Assembly: GCF_003477995.1 (NCBI RefSeq) | Contig: NZ_QUEM01000003.1 | Coordinates: forward strand, 3,112-67,111 | DNA: 64,000 bases | Reading direction: 5' to 3' | From: Bacteroides sp. OF04-15BH | GTDB taxonomy: Bacteria; Bacteroidota; Bacteroidia; Bacteroidales; Bacteroidaceae | In this document: in pieces, positions 1 to 8,517 of the stretch | Position numbering within the stretch: position 1 is the stretch's first letter | Layout of the letters: each line of letters begins with the position of its first letter | Notes under the pieces: generated by a model | Seen by the model: only the letters and a program-made list of their open reading frames with translations | Databases searched by the model: none | Told to the model about the DNA's origin: nothing | Position numbers and translations under genes: made by a program

Positions 1-437
1 CCCAAGTGGCTGGAGGCGCAAAGCCTCCAAGGAACGTTGCTGCAACCATTTCGGAGAATAGAGCGGTTGCCAATTAATCCACAAGCACATTTTACAGCGT
101 ACCAAGTGAGGGCATGTAAAACGTTGAATTGTTGAAGATAGGTGTTATCTTTATGAGAACCAACCACTTATACCCTCAACAAACTCTCAACAAATAGCTC
201 TACACAACAAATTACTGGGCAAAAAAGAAAGAAAGGAATGGTGTTCATGGTTTTCTCTTTTCAACATTATCTTTCTTTTGTTGAGAGATTTGTTGAGAAT
301 ATGTTGAGCCGTAAATGCCTGATGTTCAATACTTCTTTCATCATATTCAACAATTCAACAAAAATAAGGGGTGTTTTGTCCGTCATTTTTATGAACAGAA
401 CTCATCCCCCTACAAGTAAGAATGTCATGCTTATGCT
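1..437. other. Non-coding edge of an integrated element
   Basis: I see no convincing complete gene here. Two small hairpins sit at the left edge: TGGAGGC (11-17) with GCCTCCA (23-29), and GCAACC (42-47) with GGTTGC (65-70). Frame 1 is open from base 1 to a stop at 133-135 and could be the tail of a gene to the left, but nothing in the 44 residues is recognisable. Bases 123-359 hold a nested inverted repeat, listed separately. Confidence 0.4.
123..359. repeat. Nested inverted repeat built from TTGTTGA units
   Basis: Seen directly: outer arms GTTGAATTGTTGAA (123-136) and TTCAACAATTCAAC (346-359) are perfect 14-base inverted copies. Inside them, CTCAACAAACTCTCAACAAAT (175-195) is inverted at 277-297 with one inserted base, and another TTGTTGAG-like unit follows at 300-307. 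Both pairs are centred near base 236-241. Close to an integrase module, such clustered sites would suit recombinase or accessory-protein binding at an element end, or an invertible segment. The function is inferred. Confidence 0.6.
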
Positions 438-869
438 TCAGTACTTATTCACGACAGTACGACAGCGCCAAGCCAACAAACAAGCAAGAGGACATTCAAC
501 TAAAGGCGGTTGTTCTTCTATTGAGTTGTAGGATAATGACACTACTTTTCTCTTTTGCCCCGTACAATCTCTTGAAGATGGTGGCACGAAACCGAGCGGC
601 CCGTATGAGTTTATACGGAAGCAAAGGGCAACAATCATCGGAAAGCCATACAACGTTTGCCAAATGCCATTGGAAGTTTCCTGTTTCTGTTGGACTTCCG
701 ACACCGTCAATAAACCATCCTTGTATATTGACCTTATCACAGCATGGAGTTTCATGGCGGTGACATGAAGCATATCAACCAATTCACCCTCACTCATCCA
801 CAAGTCTTGCAAGTTGGACGGAATGGATAACATTCCATTTCCGTCCATGGTGATTACAGTCCTTTTCAT
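438..869 (-). CDS. Integrase-partner HTH-like protein, frameshifted
   Basis: The start overlaps the integrase stop by four bases (ATGA), so the two are translationally coupled. The N-terminal part (about residues 10-60, including LWMSEGELVDML) looks like a helix-turn-helix region of the small proteins often found downstream of IntDOT-type integrases in Bacteroides; this family link is from memory. After residues FRINSYG the reading frame turns into unlikely Pro/Ser/Cys-rich sequence. In another frame the DNA continues as AARFRATIFKRLYGAKEK and stops at 496, which matches what I expect of the family. One G lost from a G-run at 600-602 would explain this. Either the gene is broken or the base call is wrong. 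A role in regulating integration or excision is a guess. Confidence 0.6.
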   Translation of the reverse strand: MKRTVITMDGNGMLSIPSNLQDLWMSEGELVDMLHVTAMKLHAVIRSIYKDGLLTVSEVQQKQETSNGIWQTLYGFPMIVALCFRINSYGPLGFVPPSSRDCTGQKRKVVSLSYNSIEEQPPLVECPLACLLAWRCRTVVNKY

Positions 870-2089
870 GCCATTCCCCCCATTGTCGGCATATGCCCCT
901 TGATTCGACTTTCAAAAGCTGATATGTCATGCTCCAATTTAGTACTTGTCACCTTTGCGTAAATTTGTGTTGTGGCGATGTCCGTATGTCCCAGTATCTT
1001 GCTTACACTCTCTATCGGCATACCGTAGTTTAAAGCCAAAACTGCGAACGAATGCCGGCTTACATGAAATGAAATTCGCTTCTTGATGCCACACATTTTT
1101 GCCACTTTCTTTATACGCTTGTTTACCATGTCAAGTGAGCCAATATTAAACAAGTGCATATCTTTTCTCAATGGCTTGTAACGTTCAATTATCTGTATGG
1201 CTGCATCTATCAGTTTAATTTTGAATGGTACGCCTGTCTTTTGACGCTGAGAAACTATCCATGGAGACCCACTTATAATGGCAACATTGTCCTCTGTAAG
1301 ATTCTTGATGTCAACGAAAGAGATACCTGTCCAACAACCAAACATAAACAAGTCTCTCGCAAAAGCAAAGTTGGGATTTTCCAACTCTATTCCTGCAAAT
1401 ATGTCCAATTCTTCCTCTGTCAAGAACTCACGCTCCTTGTGGTCTGGGTCAACGTGGTACATGGCAAACGGATTTCTCTGTATCTTGCCGTTGTAGTGTG
1501 CTGCCGTGACGATATGCTTCAATGGTATGGAGTATATCCAAATGGTAGATTGCGTGAGTCCAATGACATTCTTCAAATACAGACAAAAATCACGGATGAA
1601 CTCCTCGGTAAGCTCATTCATGGACATATCGCTGCGCTTGTACTGAAATTTGATGAACTCGGCAACGTACTTTCTTACCGTCAGATACTTGCGGTAGGTT
1701 CGGACAGCTCGGTCTTTTCCCACGCGTTGGGCAAAGGCTGCGTTCTCCTTGTCAAAAGCTCTGAGTAATGTCTCGTACTCCGTACCTATGCCTTGATATG
1801 CGTTTCTCACCATTTCAGCGGTAACGAACGCCTCACGGTCGGAAAGCCGTTGGTAATGCTTAGCGATTTGAGCCTTGATGTTATCAAGCGCAAAGTTCAC
1901 CTCATTGGCTTCCTTGCTTCTGCCTTTGGCTCTGTTGCCCTTGGCATCCCATATCGCCTTGGTAACGCTCAGCTTGCAACTGAACTGTGCGATAGTTCCG
2001 TTGATTGTCACACGTCCCATGATAGGGACAATTCCGTTTCTCTCCTTGCTTCCGTTTACATAGAAGACTGTCTTGAATGTACTTCTCAT
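866..2089 (-). CDS. IntDOT-type tyrosine recombinase (integrase)
   Basis: This 407-residue site-specific recombinase would cut and rejoin DNA through a 3'-phosphotyrosine during integration or excision of a conjugative or mobilizable element. The layout is an arm-binding N-terminus, a SAM-like core-binding domain (about 110-205) and a catalytic domain (about 220-390). Visible catalytic residues are R282/K284 (QRQKTG), H342 and R345 (HVSRH), H368 (ILGHTD) and Y377 (QIYAK). The usual first arginine is replaced by S257 (TGISFVDI), as reported for the CTnDOT integrase. It is transcribed leftward from a good promoter at 2113-2143 and its end overlaps the next gene. The rest of the element probably lies left of the window. 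No attachment site could be fixed. Confidence 0.93.
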   Translation of the reverse strand: MRSTFKTVFYVNGSKERNGIVPIMGRVTINGTIAQFSCKLSVTKAIWDAKGNRAKGRSKEANEVNFALDNIKAQIAKHYQRLSDREAFVTAEMVRNAYQGIGTEYETLLRAFDKENAAFAQRVGKDRAVRTYRKYLTVRKYVAEFIKFQYKRSDMSMNELTEEFIRDFCLYLKNVIGLTQSTIWIYSIPLKHIVTAAHYNGKIQRNPFAMYHVDPDHKEREFLTEEELDIFAGIELENPNFAFARDLFMFGCWTGISFVDIKNLTEDNVAIISGSPWIVSQRQKTGVPFKIKLIDAAIQIIERYKPLRKDMHLFNIGSLDMVNKRIKKVAKMCGIKKRISFHVSRHSFAVLALNYGMPIESVSKILGHTDIATTQIYAKVTSTKLEHDISAFESRIKGHMPTMGGMA

Positions 2090-2554
2090 AATTCCTTGCT
2101 TTTTGTTTTGTGCAAAATTAAATCATGAGAGTTGCATGGCAAATTCACAACCTGTGCAGAATTGAGAAGTAAAAACCGAAGCCGTTAAAAATGCTTATTA
2201 GAGCGTTTCTTTGAGGTAATGACTTGAAAGCGTTTCTACTTCTCAAATCCGCCATTTTCGCATTTCCTCACGAACGTCACTTAAAGCCAACAACTGCCAC
2301 AACCACTTGAAACTCAAAACAAAAGCCCAAATCTGCTATATTTTGCTTTTTTAGTCATTCTTTTCTATAAAAACAAAGAAGTATTAAAAAAACATCTGCA
2401 TTGGCATGTATTTATTACAATAAGCAAAAACTAGTAGATATAACTCGGTTTTACAGGCTCAACAAACCAACTGACATTTTAAAAATATTTACTCTTTAAG
2501 AATGCAGAAAACGATTTGGATTTAGTATTTTATTAATTATTACACAACAATAAG
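2090..2554. other. Intergenic gap between integrase and SusC
   Basis: AT-rich divergent spacer of 465 bases. It holds the integrase promoter at its left side and must hold the SusC promoter at its right, where I see no clear TAnnTTTG box. No tRNA or clear attachment repeat was found. If the integrase is at the element's right end, the junction with the chromosome should lie here. Confidence 0.4.
2113..2143 (-). promoter_or_regulatory. Integrase promoter (Bacteroides type)
   Basis: On the minus strand TTTG (2140-2143), 19 bases, then TAATTTTG (2113-2120) fits the Bacteroides -33/-7 consensus. The predicted start of transcription lies about 15-20 bases before the integrase ATG at 2089. Confidence 0.7.
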
Positions 2555-5500
2555 ATGTTCAATAAAAGACTGAAAAAACTTCAAGAAGGATTTCTGGTCC
2601 TCTTCCTGCTGTCAAACAGCGGAACGCTATGGGCCAATGCCCTCAAAGCAGGCCCTTCCTCGCACAAGAACAGCGAGCATGCTATTCAGAGAAACAACGC
2701 AGTACAAACAGCTGGAGAAAATTCACAAACTACTGTTGAAGACAAAAACACATTGCCGGAAAGCGGCATGAGCTATGCAAATACCAATGCATCTAATACC
2801 ATACAGAAGAATGCTTCTCAAAAAGATAACGACAAGAAGAATGTAACCGGAGTTGTTCTGGATGATTTCGGAGAACCGCTTCCCGGAGTTTCCATCCGCT
2901 GCAAGGAATTTCCGGATGTCATGACCATTACAGACATAAACGGTAAATTCAACCTGCAGATAACCAAGAAAGCCAAGACTCTTATTTTCAGTTTCATCGG
3001 TATGGAAACTCAGGAAAAAGCCATCACCAATGAGGCTATGAAAATCACCATGTCCGACAAGAAAGAACAGATGCAGGAGGTGGTTGTGACCGGATATCAG
3101 AAAATTGACCGCAAACTGTTTACCGGTTCTGCCAGCCGTGTATCCGGCGAAGATGCCAAGATAGACGGTGTGGGTGACGTAAGCCAGATGCTTCAGGGAA
3201 AAGCTGCCGGTGTGGCCGTACAGTCTGTATCCGGAACCTTTGGTGCCGCACCGAAAATCCGTGTCCGCGGAGCTTCGTCTATCTACGGTAACCAAAGCCC
3301 GCTCTGGGTAGTCGACGGTGTGGTTCTTGAAGATGTGGTAGAGGTTTCTGCCGACGATCTCTCTTCGGGAAATGCCGCCACCCTGATCAGCTCGGCTGTT
3401 GCCGGCCTGAACCCGGACGATATTGACAATTTCCAGATTCTGAAGGACGCATCAGCTACCGCCCTGTATGGTGCACGTGCCATGAACGGTGTGATTGTCG
3501 TCAATACCAAGAAGGGAAGAAAAGGACATTCGAGCCTGAGTTACACCGGTGAATTCACGGTGCGCACCCGCCCTTCATACAATCAGTTCAACATTATGAA
3601 CTCCAAGGACCAGATGTCTGTCCTCCTCGAACTAGAAGACAAGGGCTGGTTCAACCACTCCAAGATGGCACGCACCAGCAATGGCGGTGTGTTCTATCTG
3701 ATGAATGATTTGATTTATAAAGGAGAACTGGCCAATACACAGGCTGCCAAAATGGCTTACCTGCAACAGGCCGAAATGCGAAACACCAACTGGTTTAAGG
3801 TTCTTTTCCGTCCGACTATACAGAGCAACAACTCACTGAGCCTGTCATCAGGAACGGATAAAGGAAACTACTATGCTTCGCTCAGCTTTTTGGACGATCC
3901 GGGATGGACGGTATCCGATCGCGTACGCCGCTTCACTGCCAACATGAATGCCTCATATCAGATCAGCAAGTGGCTTACCCTAAATGTCAACACCAGCGGT
4001 TCGGTACGTAACCAGACTGCTCCGGGAACTCTGGACCGCACGGTGGATCCGGTAAACGGAGAATATTCACGCGACTTTGACATCAACCCGTTCAGCTACG
4101 CGCTCAATACAAGCCGTACCATGAGTCCGGACGAAACCTACATCATGAACTATGCTCCGTTCAATATTCTGGACGAATCGGCCAATAATTACATCGATCT
4201 GGACATGACGGATATGAAATATCAGATGGAACTGAACTACAAGCCGGTGAAAGGACTGGAGCTGAGCGCTATCGGAGCCTTCCGTTATGTAAAATCCACT
4301 CAGGAACACAAAATCATGGGTGAATCCAATCTGGCCATGGCCTACCGCGCTGCCGGAGATGCGACGATCCGCGAAAACAACAAGTTCCTGTACCGCGACC
4401 CGAACAATCCGGATGCCGTGCCGGAAGTTGTCATGCCTAAGGGTGGTTTCTACAATACCACAAACAATATTCTGAAAAGCTATTATGCCCGTTTCTCCGG
4501 AAACTATAACCGTCTGCTCTTTGAGGAGCATCCGTTCAACCTGATGGCCGGTTCTGAAATCAAGTATGCCGACCGCCAGTCTGGCTTTAACAACGGATAC
4601 GGATATCAGTGGGACCGCGGAGGTACTCCGTTCGTTGACTACCGCATCATCCAGCAGCTGCTCCTCGGCGGAAACCAGTATTATGGCCTTTCTGAATACT
4701 ACGACCGTTTTGTGGCCTTCTTTGCAACCGGTAGTTTCTCTTTCAAAGGACGCTACACCCTGAACCTGACCGGACGTATGGACGGTTCCAACCGTCTGGG
4801 AAGATCACGCGACGCCCGCTGGTTGCCTACCTGGAACATTTCCGGTTCCTGGAACATTCTGGAAGAGGAATTCCTGAGATACCAGAATACGCTGACTACC
4901 CTCTCCGTGCGCGCCACTTATGGTCTGACCGCCACTATGGGACCAGCCGACAACGCTTTAGCCGTATTCCGCAACAACACATCCTTCCGTGGTGATGACG
5001 GTTATCAGGAATCACAAATCTATATCGAGTCCTTGCAGAACTCGGAACTGACCTGGGAAAAGCAGTATGAAACAAACGTAGGTTTCGACATCGGCTTCCT
5101 CAGAAACCGAATCAGTCTGAGCTCCGATATCTACAGCCGAAAGGGATTCGACCTGATCGGTCTGATCAAGACCAGCGGTATGGGCGGACAGAAATGGAAA
5201 TATGCCAACTATGCGAACATGAAGTCATGGGGTATCGAATTTACCTTGAATACCAAAAATATCGAGAGAAAGGATTTCTCATGGACCACTAATGTGACCT
5301 TTGCGTTCAACCGCAATGAAGTGACAAACCTGACTTCAACAAACAGCATCTTCTACCTGATGGCTGCCGAGGGTGCTCCTCTGCAGGGTTATCCGGTACG
5401 AAGCCTGTTCTCCTTGCAGTTCCAGGGACTGAACGAAGAGGGTATCCCGACATTCATCAACGAAAAGGGACAACTCACCAGCACGGAAATCAATTTCCAA

Positions 5501-6058
5501 AGCACAGACCATACGTATCTGAAATATGAAGGCTCTGTTGACCCGACCGTAACCGGAGGTATCGACAACCAGTTCAAATACAAGAGATGGGCCTTCAGCT
5601 TCTTCCTGACTTATCAGGGAGGAAATAAGGTGAGACTCGATCCGGACTTCTCAGCAACTTACGGAGACTATACAACCATGCCGAAGGAACTGAAGAACCG
5701 ATGGATGAAACCGGGTGACGAGCAATATACCAATGTACCGGTAATCCCGTCATCCTATCAGTATGCCACCATCGACAATCTGGATATTGCCTATAATGCC
5801 TACAACTATTCGGATATCCGAGTGGCAAACGGCGGCTTCCTGAAACTGAAAGAAGTCAGTCTGAGCTATGACTTTGCTGGAAACTGGATGAAAAAGATTG
5901 GAATCAACAACCTCCAGCTCAAGATGGTTGCCTCTAACCTGTGGCTCATCTATGCCGACAAGAAGCTGAACGGACAGGATCCGGAATTCTTCCAAAGCGG
6001 TGGTGTGGCTCTGCCAATTCCAAGACAGGTTACCTTCTCTATCAGAACTAGTTTCTAA
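2555..6058 (+). CDS. SusC/RagA-family TonB-dependent outer membrane transporter
   Basis: Outer membrane barrel of 1167 residues that takes up bound substrate using TonB energy together with its SusD lid. Visible parts: signal peptide (1-28, ending WANA), an unusually long Ser/Asn/Gln-rich linker (about 30-95), a carboxypeptidase-regulatory-like domain (about 97-168), a TonB-box-like segment EVVVTGYQ (about 175-182), the plug with VRGASSIYGNQSPLWVVDG, and a barrel ending in Phe. It is the first gene of an operon with SusD 23 bases downstream. The substrate cannot be read from the sequence; the absence of carbohydrate enzymes in the operon argues against assuming a glycan. Confidence 0.96.
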   Translation: MFNKRLKKLQEGFLVLFLLSNSGTLWANALKAGPSSHKNSEHAIQRNNAVQTAGENSQTTVEDKNTLPESGMSYANTNASNTIQKNASQKDNDKKNVTGVVLDDFGEPLPGVSIRCKEFPDVMTITDINGKFNLQITKKAKTLIFSFIGMETQEKAITNEAMKITMSDKKEQMQEVVVTGYQKIDRKLFTGSASRVSGEDAKIDGVGDVSQMLQGKAAGVAVQSVSGTFGAAPKIRVRGASSIYGNQSPLWVVDGVVLEDVVEVSADDLSSGNAATLISSAVAGLNPDDIDNFQILKDASATALYGARAMNGVIVVNTKKGRKGHSSLSYTGEFTVRTRPSYNQFNIMNSKDQMSVLLELEDKGWFNHSKMARTSNGGVFYLMNDLIYKGELANTQAAKMAYLQQAEMRNTNWFKVLFRPTIQSNNSLSLSSGTDKGNYYASLSFLDDPGWTVSDRVRRFTANMNASYQISKWLTLNVNTSGSVRNQTAPGTLDRTVDPVNGEYSRDFDINPFSYALNTSRTMSPDETYIMNYAPFNILDESANNYIDLDMTDMKYQMELNYKPVKGLELSAIGAFRYVKSTQEHKIMGESNLAMAYRAAGDATIRENNKFLYRDPNNPDAVPEVVMPKGGFYNTTNNILKSYYARFSGNYNRLLFEEHPFNLMAGSEIKYADRQSGFNNGYGYQWDRGGTPFVDYRIIQQLLLGGNQYYGLSEYYDRFVAFFATGSFSFKGRYTLNLTGRMDGSNRLGRSRDARWLPTWNISGSWNILEEEFLRYQNTLTTLSVRATYGLTATMGPADNALAVFRNNTSFRGDDGYQESQIYIESLQNSELTWEKQYETNVGFDIGFLRNRISLSSDIYSRKGFDLIGLIKTSGMGGQKWKYANYANMKSWGIEFTLNTKNIERKDFSWTTNVTFAFNRNEVTNLTSTNSIFYLMAAEGAPLQGYPVRSLFSLQFQGLNEEGIPTFINEKGQLTSTEINFQSTDHTYLKYEGSVDPTVTGGIDNQFKYKRWAFSFFLTYQGGNKVRLDPDFSATYGDYTTMPKELKNRWMKPGDEQYTNVPVIPSSYQYATIDNLDIAYNAYNYSDIRVANGGFLKLKEVSLSYDFAGNWMKKIGINNLQLKMVASNLWLIYADKKLNGQDPEFFQSGGVALPIPRQVTFSIRTSF

Positions 6059-6081
6059 GAACAAAATTATTCAAGAACAAA

Positions 6082-7602
6082 ATGAGAAAAATATATAAGT
6101 TTCAATATCTGTTAGCCCTTGCGGCAGGAGCACTGTTCAGTGCGTGTAACGACTTCCTGGATGTAGTACCCGACAACCGTACGACTTTGGACTCTCCGGA
6201 AGCCATTTCCGAACTGCTGGTTTCGGCTTACCCCAGCGGCAATTGCATCTTCTTTGCAGAATCCATGTCGGACAACGTGACCGACCGCGGCAATACTCTG
6301 GACCCTTATGTACAACCGGATTGGAACAGAGCCAATCAGCAGGCCTTCTTCTGGCAAGATATCGACATGACCTATCAGGACAGTCCGAACTACTTCTGGA
6401 TGGCCAGCTATGAAGCTATTGCCGCTGCCAATCATGCTCTGGAAGCTATCGAGAAACTCGAGGCCGAAGGAACCGACTGCTCGGTTCAAAAGGGTGAAGC
6501 ACTGGTGTGCCGTGCCTACAATCACTTCATGCTGGTCAATATATTCGCGCAGCACTACAATCCGACTACCGCTGCCACCGATTTGGGTGTTCCTTATGTC
6601 ACCGAACCGGAAAAAGAAGTGTTCGGCCACTACGAGCGTATCTCTGTAAAGGAGACTTACGAAAAGATTCGCAAGGATCTGGAAGAAGGACTTCCGCTCA
6701 TTTCCAACAAAGCCTATGGCGAAACTCCTAAATATCACTTTACCTACGAGGCAGCACAGGCTTTTGCCTGCCGCTTCTATCTGTATATCGGTGAATGGGA
6801 GAAAGCAATCAACGCAGCCAACGAGGCTTTGGGCGACAGTCCTTCGCTGAGAAACTGGAACACCTACAGCGCCATGACCTCGGCAAACAGAGAAAAAAAC
6901 TATACATCGGTGCAGGAGAGTGCCAACATTCTGCTTTCATCCACCGTATCCCTCTTTGCAAGAGACCAGTCTTTCTATCGTTACGGTTTCTCTTCTGCGG
7001 TGAAAAGCGAGCTGTTCGGAAACACCAAGAATCTGGCCAAACAGGCTTGGGCCTACCGTACGGAAACTTACACCGTTTCCAGCGAAGCCATCACCATGAT
7101 GAAGTGGAAAGCTTATCCGAAGTCTGACGGTGTCAACTCCAACTCGGCCGTGTACTATCTGATGGTACCTCTTTTCACAAACGACGAAGTGGTCTGCGAC
7201 CGTATTGAAGCCTTGGCCATGGCCAACCGCTATGACGAAGCCTGCAAGGATATCGAACTGTTCCTGAGCAATAAGATCAAAGACTACAATGCTTCCCTGA
7301 ACCCGATTACCAGAACCTCTGTAGAGGATTTCTATAAAAACTTTGCTCCTCTTCATCCGTTCTATGAAAGCGAGATGAGCGCCGCACAGATGGCCTTTGT
7401 AAACTGTGCCGTCGATCTCAGAAGAAGAGAACAGGTAATGGAAGGCGGAAGATGGTTCGACATCAAGAGATTCGACATCGAAGTAACCCATAAAGCTTAT
7501 CAGACAGGTGCCGAGGATGTACTTGTCCGCCGCGATCTGCGACGCGCCGTACAGATTCCGGAAGAAGTTATTTCTTATGGAATAGAAGCTAATCCAAGAT
7601 AA
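6082..7602 (+). CDS. SusD/RagB-family substrate-binding lipoprotein
   Basis: Surface lipoprotein of 506 residues that pairs with the SusC barrel as a hinged lid and binds the substrate. It has a lipobox with the lipidated cysteine at residue 22 (LFSAC), the N-terminal SusD signature NDFLDVVPDN, helical TPR-like segments (YEAIAAANHALEAIEKLEAE, then EALVCRAYNHFMLVNIFAQ) and the C-terminal EGGRWFDIKRF motif typical of the family. It sits between SusC and the zinc metallohydrolase lipoprotein in the same transcript. Confidence 0.95.
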   Translation: MRKIYKFQYLLALAAGALFSACNDFLDVVPDNRTTLDSPEAISELLVSAYPSGNCIFFAESMSDNVTDRGNTLDPYVQPDWNRANQQAFFWQDIDMTYQDSPNYFWMASYEAIAAANHALEAIEKLEAEGTDCSVQKGEALVCRAYNHFMLVNIFAQHYNPTTAATDLGVPYVTEPEKEVFGHYERISVKETYEKIRKDLEEGLPLISNKAYGETPKYHFTYEAAQAFACRFYLYIGEWEKAINAANEALGDSPSLRNWNTYSAMTSANREKNYTSVQESANILLSSTVSLFARDQSFYRYGFSSAVKSELFGNTKNLAKQAWAYRTETYTVSSEAITMMKWKAYPKSDGVNSNSAVYYLMVPLFTNDEVVCDRIEALAMANRYDEACKDIELFLSNKIKDYNASLNPITRTSVEDFYKNFAPLHPFYESEMSAAQMAFVNCAVDLRRREQVMEGGRWFDIKRFDIEVTHKAYQTGAEDVLVRRDLRRAVQIPEEVISYGIEANPR

Positions 7603-7639
7603 TAATCCGTCATCATCTCATATTAAAGATTGAAAGACA

Positions 7640-8488
7640 ATGAAAAATATTATAGCATTCATTTTGTGCCTGTCGTTTCTGACAGCCTGCGACAGTGAAG
7701 ATCTGGGCACTTCGAACATCACAATCCCGGAATTTGACTATGATGCACTGAGCGAAACCGATAAGTATATCTATGACGAATACACCGTGCCGTTCAACGT
7801 AGAAGTTATCTACCGCTGGAATCAGGGAGATGCCTCACAAGGCGACATGATCAAGAATCTGGTGCCACCTAAAGAAAGTCAGGTGGTTCCATTCCTGAGT
7901 ATGATCAAAAAGGTTTGGATTGATACTTACACCGCCGAGGTGGGTGCAAAGACACTCCGCTCCTACATTCCCAAGCAGATTCTGTTGGTGGGAAGCCCCA
8001 GTTATAACGACGACGGCAGCACCACTGAGGGTACAGCCGAAGGAGGACGCCAGATTGTGCTCTACTCTATTAATGAGTTTAATTTCCAGAAGGCACAGAT
8101 CCAGTCCTACGCTCACGTGATGCATCATGAGTTTGCCCATATTCTGCATCAGAACATCGAGTTCGATCCGGAGTTCAAGAAGATCACTCCTGACTATACT
8201 TCTTCATGGGGAAATATGAACGACGAGATGGCACGCAACAAGGGATTCATTACAGCCTACGCCTCTTCCAAGGCTGAAGAAGATTTTGTGGAAATGGTTT
8301 CCATCATGCTGACCAATACTCCTGAAGACTGGAACGCGATGATTGAGAACGTCGACAACACAGAGGCCAAAGAAGCATTGCGCAAGAAGGAAAGCATCGT
8401 CAAGAGCTATATGAAGACCAATTGGGGCATTGATATGGTGAAATTCCAGAAATCAGTCGTTGCCGCCATTGACGCGGCAGCCCAGTAA
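7640..8488 (+). CDS. SusCD-associated zinc metallohydrolase lipoprotein
   Basis: A 282-residue lipoprotein (lipidated Cys17, FLTAC) with a zincin motif HEFAHILH: H163, E164 and H167, with H170 or an acidic residue in the later EEDFVEMV segment as possible third ligand. The sequence and its position directly after SusD match the family named substrate import-associated zinc metallohydrolase lipoprotein (TIGR04549). It presumably cleaves a peptide or related bond at the cell surface before import; the true substrate is unknown. Gaps of 37 and 29 bases on either side support one operon. Confidence 0.88.
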   Translation: MKNIIAFILCLSFLTACDSEDLGTSNITIPEFDYDALSETDKYIYDEYTVPFNVEVIYRWNQGDASQGDMIKNLVPPKESQVVPFLSMIKKVWIDTYTAEVGAKTLRSYIPKQILLVGSPSYNDDGSTTEGTAEGGRQIVLYSINEFNFQKAQIQSYAHVMHHEFAHILHQNIEFDPEFKKITPDYTSSWGNMNDEMARNKGFITAYASSKAEEDFVEMVSIMLTNTPEDWNAMIENVDNTEAKEALRKKESIVKSYMKTNWGIDMVKFQKSVVAAIDAAAQ

Positions 8489-8517
8489 ATAATCCAAAGA
8501 TCAAGAAGAACAGTAAT

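Noticed and set aside
1..50. Start of a minus-strand gene at the left edge (ATG at 47-49)
   Set aside because: Only about 16 codons are visible, with no support over the competing plus-strand open frames.
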